Of a stretch of 64,000 bases of DNA, positions 1 through 13,500 are shown one piece after another. This stretch comes from Lytechinus variegatus (taxonomy: Eukaryota; Echinodermata; Echinoidea; Temnopleuroida; Toxopneustidae): NCBI RefSeq assembly GCF_018143015.1, contig NC_054741.1, positions 53,831,048 to 53,895,047 of the forward strand, written 5' to 3'. The translations under genes were made by a program, and so were the position numbers. The notes under the pieces were generated by a model that saw nothing but the letters and a program-made list of their open reading frames with translations, did no database searches and was not told the origin of the DNA. The number at the start of each line of letters is the position of its first letter. The stretch's first letter is position 1.

Positions 1-1380
1 ATGAGAATGATAATAACGTCATGTTAGCCGCTGGTGAAAGGGCAATATCTGTGCTTCCTGGTCACATTTGTTCTTTTAAAAAAGTGGTATTACATCGTAT
101 TCATGGACAGTTTGCTTTTTATTAAGTCATCATTAAAAAGATGGACTGCAGTTGCCCTTTTCATGTGATTATGAAATAAGATAATTCAACATGCATTTAA
201 GGCACCTGTTTGCCTGACGAGGAAAGGTCGTTTTTTTTTTGAAAAGTACACATGCATATGGGCCAAAATCATAGGTCGGGTCCCCGAGGTGCAAAATTCT
301 AAATACGCGCCTGGTGGCTCCCGAGCAGATAGCACAATAAGGAGAAGGGGAAAGGAGGGAAGAAGAACACGAGGGCATGCAGCCGCACGGCCACCGTACG
401 CTCGACGTACGGTCGCTGTAGACCGTTCTACGCCATGCCTACGGCTAGTCTAATTTCTACGGCGAGTGTAGAAAAGAAAAAATGTTATAACTCCGAGTTA
501 AAATTCTACGGCCACCCCTACGGCCTGTGAAAAGTAGGATCCGCCGTACGTCGACCCTGCGGCCACCGCAGATTTTCTGCGGCCGCCGCAAAGTTTTATG
601 GAAGTCGCACTTTGAATATAAAAATACATTTTTATCATTATATAAGAAATGACATATTTTGCCAATATAATGATTGTTTTCAGGCAGAGGTCATAGAGAT
701 GTATATACATCTCTATGGCAGAGGTCCACTCATAGATCACAATTAATCACATGCACTCAAGTTAGTGCTCTTATCATTATCATTATTACCCCCCCCCCCC
801 TTCACATTATTAATATAGGCCTATGGAATATACAGGGTCTATGGCGGCCATTTTGCTTATCAAGAACATAAATATTTTGTCAAAAATCTTGCTTACAGAC
901 AGTATTTTACTCCTGCAACATAGGCCTACGTAATTACACTCATTTCATCGTCAAATGATCAGTTCTTTTATGACTTCAATGAGCAATTTGCATATTTTTG
1001 ACGGCCATATTCGATTTTTGCCAATCTGCGCCTTAAAATTCCGAAGGTTACGCGAGTGGCATCATTCCATAGAGATATCTCTATGCACCATTCAGATTCG
1101 GAATCGGCAACCCTCGAATTGACAATAAACCATTTAAAAAAAGATGTATACATAAAAAAAAACAAGGTTTAGTCCATTTTCTATGGGGCCTCGCCTTAGC
1201 TACAGTGTGATGTATTGTGTGGCACGGCTTGAACCGGGTCACAGATAAGAACAACGACTCTTATTCATTGAGCTGCTGGTAACGCATTCGTAACACAAAC
1301 GCGGCATTGCAGCTAGCTCTCATTTAGTTAGCTGCTTCCAACCCTGTCTAGAGGTTCGTTCTGAAGTATACCTTGCAAGG
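1..1380. other. Upstream flank of the SLC22-like gene
   Basis: No coding exon recognised. Holds a GC-rich tract of CTACGGC-type words (about 375-610), a poly-C run near 790 and AT-rich sequence. The stretch before the ATG at 1381 should contain the promoter and 5' UTR, but no TATA box or initiator is convincing. Confidence 0.4.
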
Positions 1381-1529
1381 ATGAAGTTTGACGACATTCT
1401 CCATGTCCTCGGGAGTTCGGCCCTTACCAGCGAAGAACCTACGCCCTAGTCTGTCTGTTCGCCATACCTTCCTCATGGGCTACCCTCATCCAAATTTTCG
1501 CGATGGGTCGGTCTGACCATTGGTGTCAG
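1381..1529 (+). CDS. SLC22-like exon 1 (N-terminus and TM1), apparent -1 frameshift
   Basis: The ATG at 1381 opens [11 protein letters not shown], a typical SLC22 start. The continuation [15 protein letters not shown]...SDHWCQ lies in another frame from 1413. A run of three G at 1411-1413 is one short of what the family sequence requires. The EFGPY frame has a stop at 1389-1391 and no ATG after it, so no alternative start rescues it. The donor CAG|GTAATT gives phase 0 and joins HWCQ to VPWWND of exon 2, as in relatives. Confidence 0.8.
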
Positions 1530-4500
1530 GTAATTATTATTTTTTGTCTTAAATCATTTCATCTTTATCCCCATTCAGGGACAGAAATCTCTCCCTAAAG
1601 TTAGGGGGACAAGGGGCTGGAAAATTTGACAAGCAAAAAAAAAGGTTATCATCCCAAAATAGTATTTTCATCTTATCCTAAAATGCACGTTTTATGTCGA
1701 TTTTGAATGAAGTATTTCTTACCATCATAAAAGACCACATAGGGGTACATTTGATATTGTGCCCCCCTCCTACTATTTGGAGTAGGGGGACATGTCCCCC
1801 TGTGATTTCTGCCCATGTCCCCTTTATTAAAATACACATAAAAATCACTGACATGAAAAACATGGTGTGTGTATATAGTTAATGAAGGCCTCGCATAATT
1901 ATTTTCTCATCCTTTATGGTGAATTAATTCTGTATTGAATTCATGTAGGGAAGCGTCTATTCTTCTTGAATCATATAAATACATGCTTTAAATTTAATAA
2001 CAGACGTAGATCATTCATTACTATATTTTTCTCATGTTGCTAACACAAGTTTGTTATCTACATGATGATGGCAGTTTTGACGCTCAAATTGTCCAATAGT
2101 TTTGGTAGTGGGGCTCGATTTGAAAATTTATCAAGTATCTTTAAGAATTCACAAATCTCCACAACATATAGCTATTTCGGGAATCTGATGGGAAAATGCT
2201 TGCATTTTGGTCCTTTTGGGTAATGCTACACTTCTAACATGTTCAAGATGCTTTTTTTTAAGTCATCACATTTTAGTTTTCTGATGGAATAATCTACAAA
2301 TTGGAGGATTTGATATTGTACATGACAATGTAATCCCACGGCGTTGAGTATGACCTATACGGCTTACTGTGTCAAGCTATGCTATAAAGAGAGCATATAC
2401 ATCAAGCTTTTCACAGCCATAACCAGAACAGTAAGAGACCGGTTTAACCATGGACCTATGGTTTAAAGAACCATTCAAGCAAAGACCCATTGCAAACCAG
2501 ATGAATAAGCTTTTCAAAATCAATTGTATTCCTTTCATGTTGAAATGATTGATAAAAAACACCTCAATATATTGAATATACAAACTCATAGGATGAATTA
2601 TTTTCATACAAGAGACTGAATGGCATCCTTTGTTATTTTATCAAGGATAAATTCCTCTGTATATTCAGATCATGTGGGACAATGGAGTGCAAAAGAGAAG
2701 AACTATTTACGTCGCTATGGACATCTTTGCAGAGGTTTTGTGAAACTTAAGATTTTAAACCAAATGCTTGAGGGGAAACAGAGCTGGCGGGGAGTAGAAA
2801 AGATATAAAGGATGGGATCGAGGGAGGAGGAGAGAGGGAGTAGAAGAGAGATGTGGAAGGCGGGTAGAGGGCAGGGGGCGGGGTGTTCAGGCGTTCGTTG
2901 CAGAAAGAGTTGCAATCAAACGCAACTCAAAAAAATCTTTCGCAACTTAATCTTCAGCCAATGAAGCACCCGTATTTGGGACTTGCGCTTGAATTTCCGC
3001 ATAAGTTCGTAATTCCGAAGCTTCGTTATTCCGAAGGTTGGTTTTTCCGAAGGTTCGTTAATCCGAAAACGAAATGAGGATAGTACTTCCGAAGGTTCTT
3101 CATCCGAAAACAAAATGAGGTTCGTAATTCCGAAGGTTCGTTAATCCGAAAACAAAATGAGGTTCGTAATTTCGAAGGTTCGTTAATCCGAAAACGAAAT
3201 GAGGTTCGTAATTTCGAAGGTTCGTTAATCCGAAAAGGAAATGAGGTTCGTAATTCCGAAGGTTCGTTAGTCCAAAAATGAAATAAGGTTCGTTAATCCG
3301 AAAATCAAATAAGGTTCGTTTTTTTCCGAAAATGAAATTAATTCATTTTGGTAAAATAACTGCATGTTGTCCTTACAAGATAACATGATATTATGCAATA
3401 ATAAAATAACGGACGATAATACATGCATGTGTTGTGGCCAAACATGTGTTGCATTAAGAATAGGCGGCTGGATCAAGCATACGCTTGATTTCGATAAAAA
3501 TGGTGATAACGGATATAAATGTTAACAACATTTTATTGATCGTTACGCCTATTTAGTGTTAACAATGTTAATCCTTTTTTCAAGATTCCAAAAAATGCTC
3601 GGATTGTTTACTTTTTATTTGGGGCGTTGTAAACAAGTGGATTAGTCTTCTGACTATGAAACAGAGGGTCGTAGGTACGAATCCCAGCAATGGCGTGATT
3701 TCCTTCAAGAAATTTATCCACACTGTGCTGCTCTCAACCCGGGTGAGGTGAATGGGTACCCAGTAGGAAGAAATTAATCAAATGCCTTCCTTTGGGCGCC
3801 TATAGGCAGTCCAGCTAAAGCCGGGGTAATAGCAGGGCCCACTGGGAGAACAGTCTTCAGAACTGAAGTGGTACTGTGGCTTCCCTTGGTAGATAATACC
3901 AACATTAGTGTTATTATTATTATCATTATTACTATTATTGCCATTATTATTATGTCTTATTAGGCCTACAAGAAATTTCCAAAGTTTGAGCACGAGATTT
4001 GCCCGCAATATCTCACAAGGATGCCCTTTAAACAGTAATTAGGTCCATAATTATTTACCAAAAAGCGAGTTTTACAACTTCAGATTTGATTTTTTTCCAA
4101 ACCTTATCAACCAAAAATCAATTAAAAAAAAACTTTGCTCAACTTAATTACGACAAAGCAACTTTACGTAGATGATAATCTCATGGTGAAAATATCTGTT
4201 TACACCAAAATGCAAATAAGTTCACCTTTTTGGCTTTGCCCCCCCCCCTCCGCCGGGGGCAGGGGGCACTTGCACCCCAGTAATAAATAACAGGGAGGCG
4301 CTATTGGTTTTTTTTCAAAATGGGAAATTCCCTATTTTCAAAATACTGTTTTTAAAGTATACATTTTAGATGAATTTTCAGGCTGGAATATTACAATTTT
4401 TCAGCTCGCGCTTTGCGCTAGCATTATTCGATTGGTAAAATAATAATGTATCCTAAAGAGGTCACTAAATGCAGTCCTTAACAGGTTCGTTTTCTGGGGT

Positions 4501-7500
4501 CTGTTGCATAAAACTTTTTACCTCAGAAAACTCCGGTAAAAACTGAAAACTAAGGTTAGTCTGATTTCTGCCATTGACTTTAACACAGGGCAAAAACTCC
4601 GGTAAAAACAACCTGAGTTTTCTCAGGTAAAAAGTTTTATGCAACGGGCCCTTGGTCAGTATGCTTAAGCTTGCGCTTTGCGCTCGTGTTGATTCTTTAG
4701 TTAATTCATGGACCTTAATGGTTTAATGATAGCAGAAACCTGCTCGGAATTTTTTGTTTTCATGACATTTTAACAGTAATTGACCGCCCCCCCCCCAAAA
4801 AAAAAAAAAAAAAAAAAAAAACACGAGAATTCAATCGGTCGCCCATGCCTTCCCATCCTCCTCCAGGTCACGGTCCGCCACTGATAAGGCAGTTGTGAGC
4901 ACACTCGATCGCAATTTGGGTTTTAAAAAAGTATTTAGGGAGATCTAAGTGCTTTCTCCTCCTACTCTTCTATTGTATTTTTAGAGGAAAATTATCATGT
5001 TTTCTTTACAAATTATAATTACGATGACGTCTTTTGAATAACGACGAAGCCTGAAAGGTATATCAGTCACATCGGGGAATCTAGCTGGACTGACTTGGGA
5101 CTTCTGCCAATGCCAAGCGCCCAATCGCTGAATATTCATTCATTTTGAATCCCAATTACAGTAATTGCCTTAATTTTTACAAACAAGCACTGTGTATTTC
5201 ATTAGGCCCATAAATGATTTTTTTTTCATTTTTATTGGTAAATCTGCTCATTATAGGAAATGATACAATATTAATACGCGCAGGACTTATCCTTCTTAAG
5301 GAGTAAATGCAAGTAAATAGATTCGGAAGCTTGGTTAACCATGTATTTGCATAATATTTTTTGGTAGTAAACATGGTAAATTACAAAGGACGGTACACTA
5401 TAGCCACTTTTGATTGATTCTTTCGGAATTGTTTGAGATGGACAGGCCTCCTAGTTTCCTAAATAGCCTTTTCAGCCTATTTGCATTGTCCGGTGAGATG
5501 TATGGCCTTTTGACAAGGCCTCGTGACATGCACTATGTATGAAAGGTACACTGTTAGAAAATTTATCCTTAAAATAAAAGAAATTCCTGCAGCAGAGTCT
5601 CGAGAACACCTGTAATCTTACCAGATTGCGCAATCTTACAGGAAATTTGTATTAGGTGTATGGAACCTTACAAATTTCCTTTAATAAAACACCATTTTCC
5701 CCTTTTAAAACAGAACTGTTCTGTTAAATTGCAGAAAAAATCCTGTTTTATAAATTTACAGAATGATTCTGTTATTGCTTTTTGCAAAATCTTTCTTTAT
5801 TCTGTAAAATCAGGTTTTTTTAAAAACAGTGTATGGTATGCCGAGTGTGCTAGATGTGCATGGAGTGGATTGCTCCGATGACCGTAATTGCTATCGTACT
5901 AAGATGTGGAAGTACTACTACAGGTAGAATCTACTGTCCCGGGTCCCGGCCACTCGTACTCTCGACCGCGACTAATATAGACAATTTTCGAGGTTTTTCC
6001 GAGCGCTCCTCCTGGGGATTCTTATATTTGCTTTTATAAAGGATTATTCAGTTGAAAAAATAGGACCAATGGCGAAGATCCCGAGTGAGCGCGACGGCGA
6101 GCGACATCAGTCGCTCTCATCATGATGCTCGCACCCATCCGGCTTTTTGCAACTCTTTAGTCTTTGTTTTCAGTCGGTAGGCGTTTAATATAAACGTCAT
6201 GGCCTTGTATAATACAGGCTAGGTGCTATGTGACCTCTAGAGATGATTTCCAAAGGAAGAAATACTACTGAAATGAATATCTATTGGTTTCATATCTGTC
6301 ACTAAGGGGTGTAATTGTTCGATTTCAACAATCTGCATTGGACATAATTATGAATTCATTTCAAAAGGTACTAATAATTCAAGTATGAGAAATTCCTTAG
6401 TTCTTCCAAAAAACGCAGGTCATCTAGTTTGAGATTGGTTTGTGTAGGCCTACATTCTAGAATCACATTCCTTCCTTTGTCCATGGGTGTCGATCGGTGT
6501 TCTTGGTTGGGGATGGTTGATACAAATGTTCTTGTGGATGGGGATCTTTCAACATTATATACCCCCACTAAAATCACAAGTTAGGACATTTGGGAGTGGT
6601 TGATATGCATGGTATTCTTGGAAATTCCTTTATTGTTGCAGTGTACTGTACTTGATGATTTTTACCCTGGATTTTAATATTTTTTAAATGCTTTATAATC
6701 AAAACTCAACTGTCATGTTATGATATTTCTCCAACATTTTCTTGAACCATCAGTGTGTAATATCAGCTAATATATATGTAAATATGAAATTAACGTACCA
6801 CATGAGTGTGCTCATATAGAATGCAAAACTGTCATCCCTTTCCAACTCAAAAGAGATTTCTTTTTGCCAAAATAAGAAAAAAATCAATCAAGTTTAGTTA
6901 TTCAAGTCCATAACAATAACAAGAATAACATGGGAAAAAAAACATTCGATATTCATATCCGAAGATACGCTTTAGAGAGAAATGAATGATTATTCTTTCT
7001 GAAACAATTAATTGATTTCACTTATTAAAAGATTGTAAAAATATGATCATATCATATTGAGCTCACTGAATCTCAATATTTTCATGAGAGGTATCTGATG
7101 GGGTCACATGATAAAATGATTATTATTAATTACCCCGGGTTAATTACATCCAACCGCATACAACAAAAGCACCATACATATGAGCTACTGATCACCAAAC
7201 GACCATTATGACTTTTTATATAGAAGTGAAATTTTTGCATTTGATATAGGCTCACTCTTTCATGAATTTATGCACCTCATTTCCACATAGTTAATGAGGA
7301 TATCAATGCTCTCCTGCAAAATATTATTGACCAAAACTTATCGTTCAAGTCAAGGTATTTGGATATACAAGAAGGGGTGACTTTCGTTTTGTGCACATCT
7401 TCCTTTTGGTATATTTTCTTGTTCAAAGGTTTACTGAATGCCAAACTTAATATATAACAATACTACCATGACATACATCGGTAAAGTGTGTATAACCAGG

Positions 7501-10500
7501 CAAATAAATGAAGTGATTAGCCTATACACTAGAGAAACGCAAAGGCATTTTTCTTTTTCTTTAAATTTTCTGGGATTGAATAACAAAAAGGGTGAAATAG
7601 AACAACATCTATTTCAGGTAGTCTCATTTTTGTCCGAAAATATTTCGCCTCATGTCAGACCTCATTGCAATTCCTCGCAGAGTTCCTGTATGTTCAGACT
7701 GTCTAGGATTGTTCGATGGGTGTGGCACATTGCAACGCAGTTGAGGCGTGTTTGAGTCATCGAGCTCCGAAGCCATGACTTCAGTCGTCGAAGAGCAGAA
7801 AAGCTCCTTTCACACGTGCTTGATCTGACAAACCAACAATAGTCTCAGAAGAGCCTCGACCTGTGGGAAAAGGGCTTGCACCTCTGAATGCATCTTCAGG
7901 GGAGTGTTTCATCAACATTTTCAGCCGACAAGTTGTCAGATCTGACTTCTTTCTCTGACGTTGATTGGCTGAGAGGTACTGTTACTATGGTAACTGTCGG
8001 ATAAAATGGGACTTGTCGGATAAAATGTCCGACAAGTCCTTTCATGAAACGCCCCCTTGGCATCATAGACATAGTACTACCTATCGTGTTTTAGTTGAAC
8101 ACCGGGGTTGAACATCTGCAACTGTAACGAGAGGGGGCCTTTTGTCAATTCTGGATACTGTTCGATGATTGCCTCTTGGTGCTCCTCAATTTTGCCAGTC
8201 ACAAGAACGCGTTTTTATTTAATGATCATATACACAAATTGCGAGGGAAACGAACATGTTGAACAGGATGACGCAAAATGGAATACGTTGTCATGATGTC
8301 AAGCCATGTAGCATCCCCCATCGAATAGGGCATGCATTTAACCCACATGAAATTATGTTTCAACATTTTTACATCTTTCACCTTTTCCTCACTCAGTGAG
8401 AAATTAATGCATTTATATTGAGAGTGTCGGAAAGGGAAATCCTGAGAAACATTATCAGACTTTTCCATTCTACAGTATTATTAAATATTAATCTGAAAAG
8501 GATATCCTCAGCACTTTTTTGGATACGACACGTATCTCATGATAGCTGAATGGCTGGTTTTTATTTGTTGGCTATATTGTACCGACCTAAAAAAAACAGG
8601 TCGTGAAATATATATTTTTGTGATAGAAATGTCATCAAAATGCAATATGAAATAAGTATTTCCACATCTTAGTACGATGACTATTTCCAGCTGTTTACTT
8701 TTGATACAAAATATGGTTGTTTGTTTTAGAAAAGAATAAAAGAGAAAATCAATATTTGTCATACTTTTAATTTTATTAAGTCTGCTATTAAGTATTTGAA
8801 ATAGAAGCACAAAACTCGCTTCTCTCGCATGCAACTTTTAATAAATTTTGCCTTATGTATGCCATATCTGGCCCTTCATTTTTTTTGGCTCATTACGCCA
8901 GACGAGTATAAAAAGAAGATTTGTTTCAAATACATGAAAATGTAATGCAATAGAGGGTGCTTTATCCTATATTTCATATTAATGTTTTTTGTGTGTTATT
9001 TACATGTTAACCTAATCATTTGTCCCTCCCTCCCAATGCACCCCCTATCACTCTTTATCTCTCTCTCTCCTTCCCTCCCTCTCTCCCCCCCCTCCCCCCC
9101 CCCCACCTTTCACGCAATACACTTTCTTTATTTTCCATACTACCCCTTTCTTTCTGACATTGTTTATTATTAGGTGCCATGGTGGAATGACACACTTTGC
9201 GAGGAGGAGTATGGAGCACCGTGTGATCTCGACACAAAGAAGATGTTTAACATTCCATTGACAGATGCAAATAAAAGTAGCACAGAGTTCCAAAAATGTG
9301 CAAGGTTAGTGGAAAAATTCTTCCCAATAGGGGGATTCATGCACGGTGTCAATTTATACTTATTGCCTCGAATTAACATGCCGACCAGATTTTCATCCGC
9401 GAAGGATGCGTGTGTGAGAGTGGCTCTTGTAGGAGAAGATTCTAATCATGTCAATAAGTTCCAAAAGAAAAGAGAGAGAAATACGCGATTTTATGCGTAG
9501 GCATGTAGTTGCAGAAGTCTTCACCTTTGGGGCGAAAAGATGTGTGTATTGATGATTTGGATAAGTCGTGTAACTGGATATTGTCTCAATAAGACATATA
9601 ATAAAAAGGTCAGATATAATTAGGTTTGAAGAAATGAACGAAAATGAAATGAAAATCAATATTTTATTTTTCAAAATAGAAATCCTCCAAAAATTCAGTT
9701 TGTCCAATTGATCGAGGGCCCGGGGGCCACTGAGCGGCGCCAGATCGAAGTTGCTTAATTCTGTCCCTTTAAAAAAATCGTTGAACACCAAACATATTAG
9801 CATGTCTGATTCGGCTGGGTCTTGAACTCCCCGGTTATATGTCATGTAAAACTTTTTACGAGCTTTCCATTTTCCGATATCTCCTTATCTAATACTCGTA
9901 TATACATGTAGCTATTACTATTTCAAGAATCTTGAGAAAGGTTATAGCGACTGGAGCAAAGTCTGACGTTACACTGTCCACAGTGGCGGACCGTGACTCG
10001 GAGGAGACAAAGCATTGGGGGGCACAGCATTGTTCACAAACAAAGCAGTGCCCCCCCCCTGCTTTGTCTCCTCCGGGTCACGGTCCGCTACTGACTGTCC
10101 ATGTCCATATCTTTCCTGGTGGGTGTTTCATAAAGCTGTTCGTAAGATACGAATGACTTTACAAACGACTGGTGATCCTTTCTTTTGCTCTGCGATATCC
10201 CTATGTAATTGAGTTATGACCTAAGAACATGTTCCAGTCGTGCGTAAAGTCGTTCGTAACTTTACGAGCAGCTGTATGAAACACCCACCTGTTATGTCTT
10301 TTGAATAAATCAGATTCAGTTCAAGGGGCAGTTTGCTTTTCGAGGCGTGTCCTTCATCGAGAAATGGTACTTTGTCATATTTTGTGAAAGCTGACAATAC
10401 ATAATTTTGACGCTAAAGAAAGTTTAATTTAAAATTTTGAAATAATCGAAAAAGAAAGATTTTTTATTCCATTATATAGTTGTTTTTGAAGATTTGAGGT

Positions 10501-13500
10501 TGATACATCGTGAAATTTATCAGGTGTGATCAAGCTCATATAAACGTTTAATTTTCTAGACATTCTTTCTCTCCATTACTTAAAAAATCCTTCTCTTCTA
10601 TCCGATCAAGATCGGTAATTTGTTATTGCTTCATTTTTTATGCGTATTTTTTTTTGTGTGTGTGTGTTTTGTTCTTGGGTTTGCGTATTTGAGAGCGTGT
10701 GTGAGAGTCTCATCGTCTGCTGCAAGGTCGTGGCCGTGCGGTCGGACTTTCGTTCATAGGCTGTTAGTCTATAATAGTGTTTCGACCTGTATAGGAACAT
10801 GAAATCATATTAATTTATTTTCCATGGGTGGTACCTAAAAGCAGTGGTTTAGATAAAGCAGTTAACTTAATTAGCCCACGCTTTAACGGAATGCAAGTTG
10901 TCAGCTCATTCACTATTAATAGAAAACTATTCTTATTCTGCTGCCAAAAGTTGTCAAAAAATCAAATGAATCACAAAATGGGAAGAATATTATATAAGGA
11001 AATACAAAAAAATGTGAATATGGAAGAAATGTTATGAAACCAAGCATTCCATAGAAGTATCGCTTATAGGTATTATACTTCCTAGACAAATATGAATGAT
11101 CTGAAAGCCAAATGAGCTGAAATATGATATCTCTACCGTTATTGATTCATGTAACAATTAGCTATCCATACTTAAACCACAACTTTAAACCTGAGTTTAA
11201 GTGAAACCTATTATCAGAATACGGGTTTACGTGTTTATGATCATTATTTCCATTTTGTTGAACAGGTATAACATATCCGATTACCCTGGTGTTTCGGTGG
11301 CTTCTTCTAGAGCCACACCTGGATACAACCCATTGACCCAGGGGTTTGGAAGAGATACTGATCAACCGGATGTGATACCTTGTGATGCAGGCTGGGAGTA
11401 TGACCGAAGCCAATATACAAGGACCTTCGTCCAAGAGGTAAAGACAAGTTACTTCGGAATTGCAAACATAATTGAAAGCGTTAGAGTCGTATTTGACCGG
11501 CTTAAAGACAACATCGGTGAAAAAATAACAACTGTATACATCAGTATATGTTATTTAAGTGAAACAAAACACTACTTTATTGATTTTAACATAATTTATG
11601 CACCCTTAACAGGCAACAGTGTATTTTGGTAAGGAAATTAAATAATTCGTATGCAAAAAAGGTTTTGTGTTCCTTAACATGTTTTCGGCCATAAAAGGGG
11701 AATGCGTGCCCTGTAGTCGGTCTGGTGTCCGTCTAGTAACCCAGGTGGGTGTTTCATAAAGCTGTTCGTAAGTTAAGAGCAATTTTAAGAACGACTGGTG
11801 ATCCTTTCTTGCGGTAAATGGTATATGATTTGATTTGCATTTGCATTGGCGATTTGGTTAAGCGCGTAAGAAAGGTTTACCAGTCGTTCTTAAAGTCGCT
11901 CTTAACTTACGAACAGTTTTATGAAACACCCACCTGGGGTCCGTTGCATCAAGGGTTGCGTTTAAACGCAATTCAAAAAATCAATCGTAAGTCCCAAATG
12001 CGCGCTGTTGATTTGTTGAAAATCAAGTTACGCATGATTTTTAGAGTTGCGACTGATTGCAACTCTTTCCGCAACAGGCCCCATTCGATTCCCCGCAGTT
12101 CCATTGGAGATGACCTTCATGGGTTTATTCCATGGCTAAAATTATGTAGACAAAAAAAAATCGTAGACTAATCTCTTATGCAATGATCGTGGCAAAAAAA
12201 TATTAATGTAAACGAAGCGTTAATCATAATCATTCCGAAGTAAAGAAAAAAAAGGCGAAAAACTTCTTGATAATGTTTTTATTTTATCCTTTGTTTATCA
12301 TAGATGGATTTGGTGTGTGCTGACGCGAAGTATGTCCAGTTTCCACAGTCTTTCTATTACGGAGGTTACTTGGTTGGAAGCGTCTTATATGGTTCGCTAG
12401 GAGACAGGTATATGAGGGGAGGGGTCAGTGGGTGGGAGGGAGAGGGGTTTAATAGAAATAGAGAGAATGGGAGATGGGTAAGGATAGTTAGAAAGGGGGA
12501 TGATCGTGTGTGTGTGTGGGGGGGGGACTTGGACGCAGGCATAACACGGCCATTTTATCGATCCTCATTTCAAGAACATTTTGTTTAATCTTAGGAAAAA
12601 TGACACAAATTAAGCTTATAAGATTAATGTTACCCTTTCTTCCAAAAAAAAATGGAAGGCTTCGAATTTCAATGAATTTATTCGCCGCAGTGGCGTAATG
12701 AGCCCCCCCCCCCCCCCATTGATAAGCCATTTCTTCTGGTACAAATTTCTAAAAAGATGCTAGCAAAGGAAGCGAGCTGCAAAAAAACATGTTGGAATTT
12801 TGAAAATCGAAGTTTGTGACAGATCATTACATATTTTTGGGGTCCTTTTTCTTGTTCGTAAAAATTATTTTTTGGGGTGTCCCCCCCCCCTCTCTCTCTC
12901 ATCTGTGCGCCATGGAATTGCCTTAAATCAAAGGTAGGTTTGGTACCTTTACTTCAAATTTTCATAGGTTGTCATTTTTTATTTGAATGAAGTTTTAGAA
13001 CTACTGATAGTCTTCCCGCCCCATTTTTTTTCATGCCTATTGGCATGATCGACAGTCGTGATTGTTAAATGTTTGTTGCTATGTTTATTTATGATTTTTT
13101 TTTATAGGTTTGGGAGACACCGAATGCTCATATTTACTCTCGTCTTTCGGATCGTCTCTGGCTATGGTCTTGTATTGGCTCACAACTATTGGGTTTTCGC
13201 CTTGATGAGATTCTGCGAAGGCATGAACCAAATGGGAATGTATCTCCTCGCTTTTGTTCTAGGTAAGATCCCGGGTAAGATACTAAAATAAATACGCTAT
13301 TACACCAAAGAAAATCTGGAAGGGTGAGAACATGATTTATTGGACTTGCAACGGAAGGTAAAATACAATTTAAACTGAATTTAACAAACATTGCTCTCTG
13401 TATATCGTGCGAATATCTTCACGATCATTCAGCTCAGCGAACTTATTATCGTGTAGCTTGTTTTCATACCTTCACTGTTAGAAAATTTATCTTTAAAATA

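Noticed and set aside
3005-3335. Regular repeats as a CRISPR-like array
   Set aside because: Repeats are directly adjacent with no unique spacers, in an animal-type genome.
7438-7755. 105-codon open frame on the plus strand
   Set aside because: Overlaps the minus-strand hATC fossil, which explains the coding-like composition of its second half.
9393-9845. 150-codon open frame on the minus strand
   Set aside because: Runs across a transporter intron with no recognisable domain and low-complexity Ile/Phe/Ser content. A weak B-box-like GTTCAAGACCC suggests at most an old SINE.
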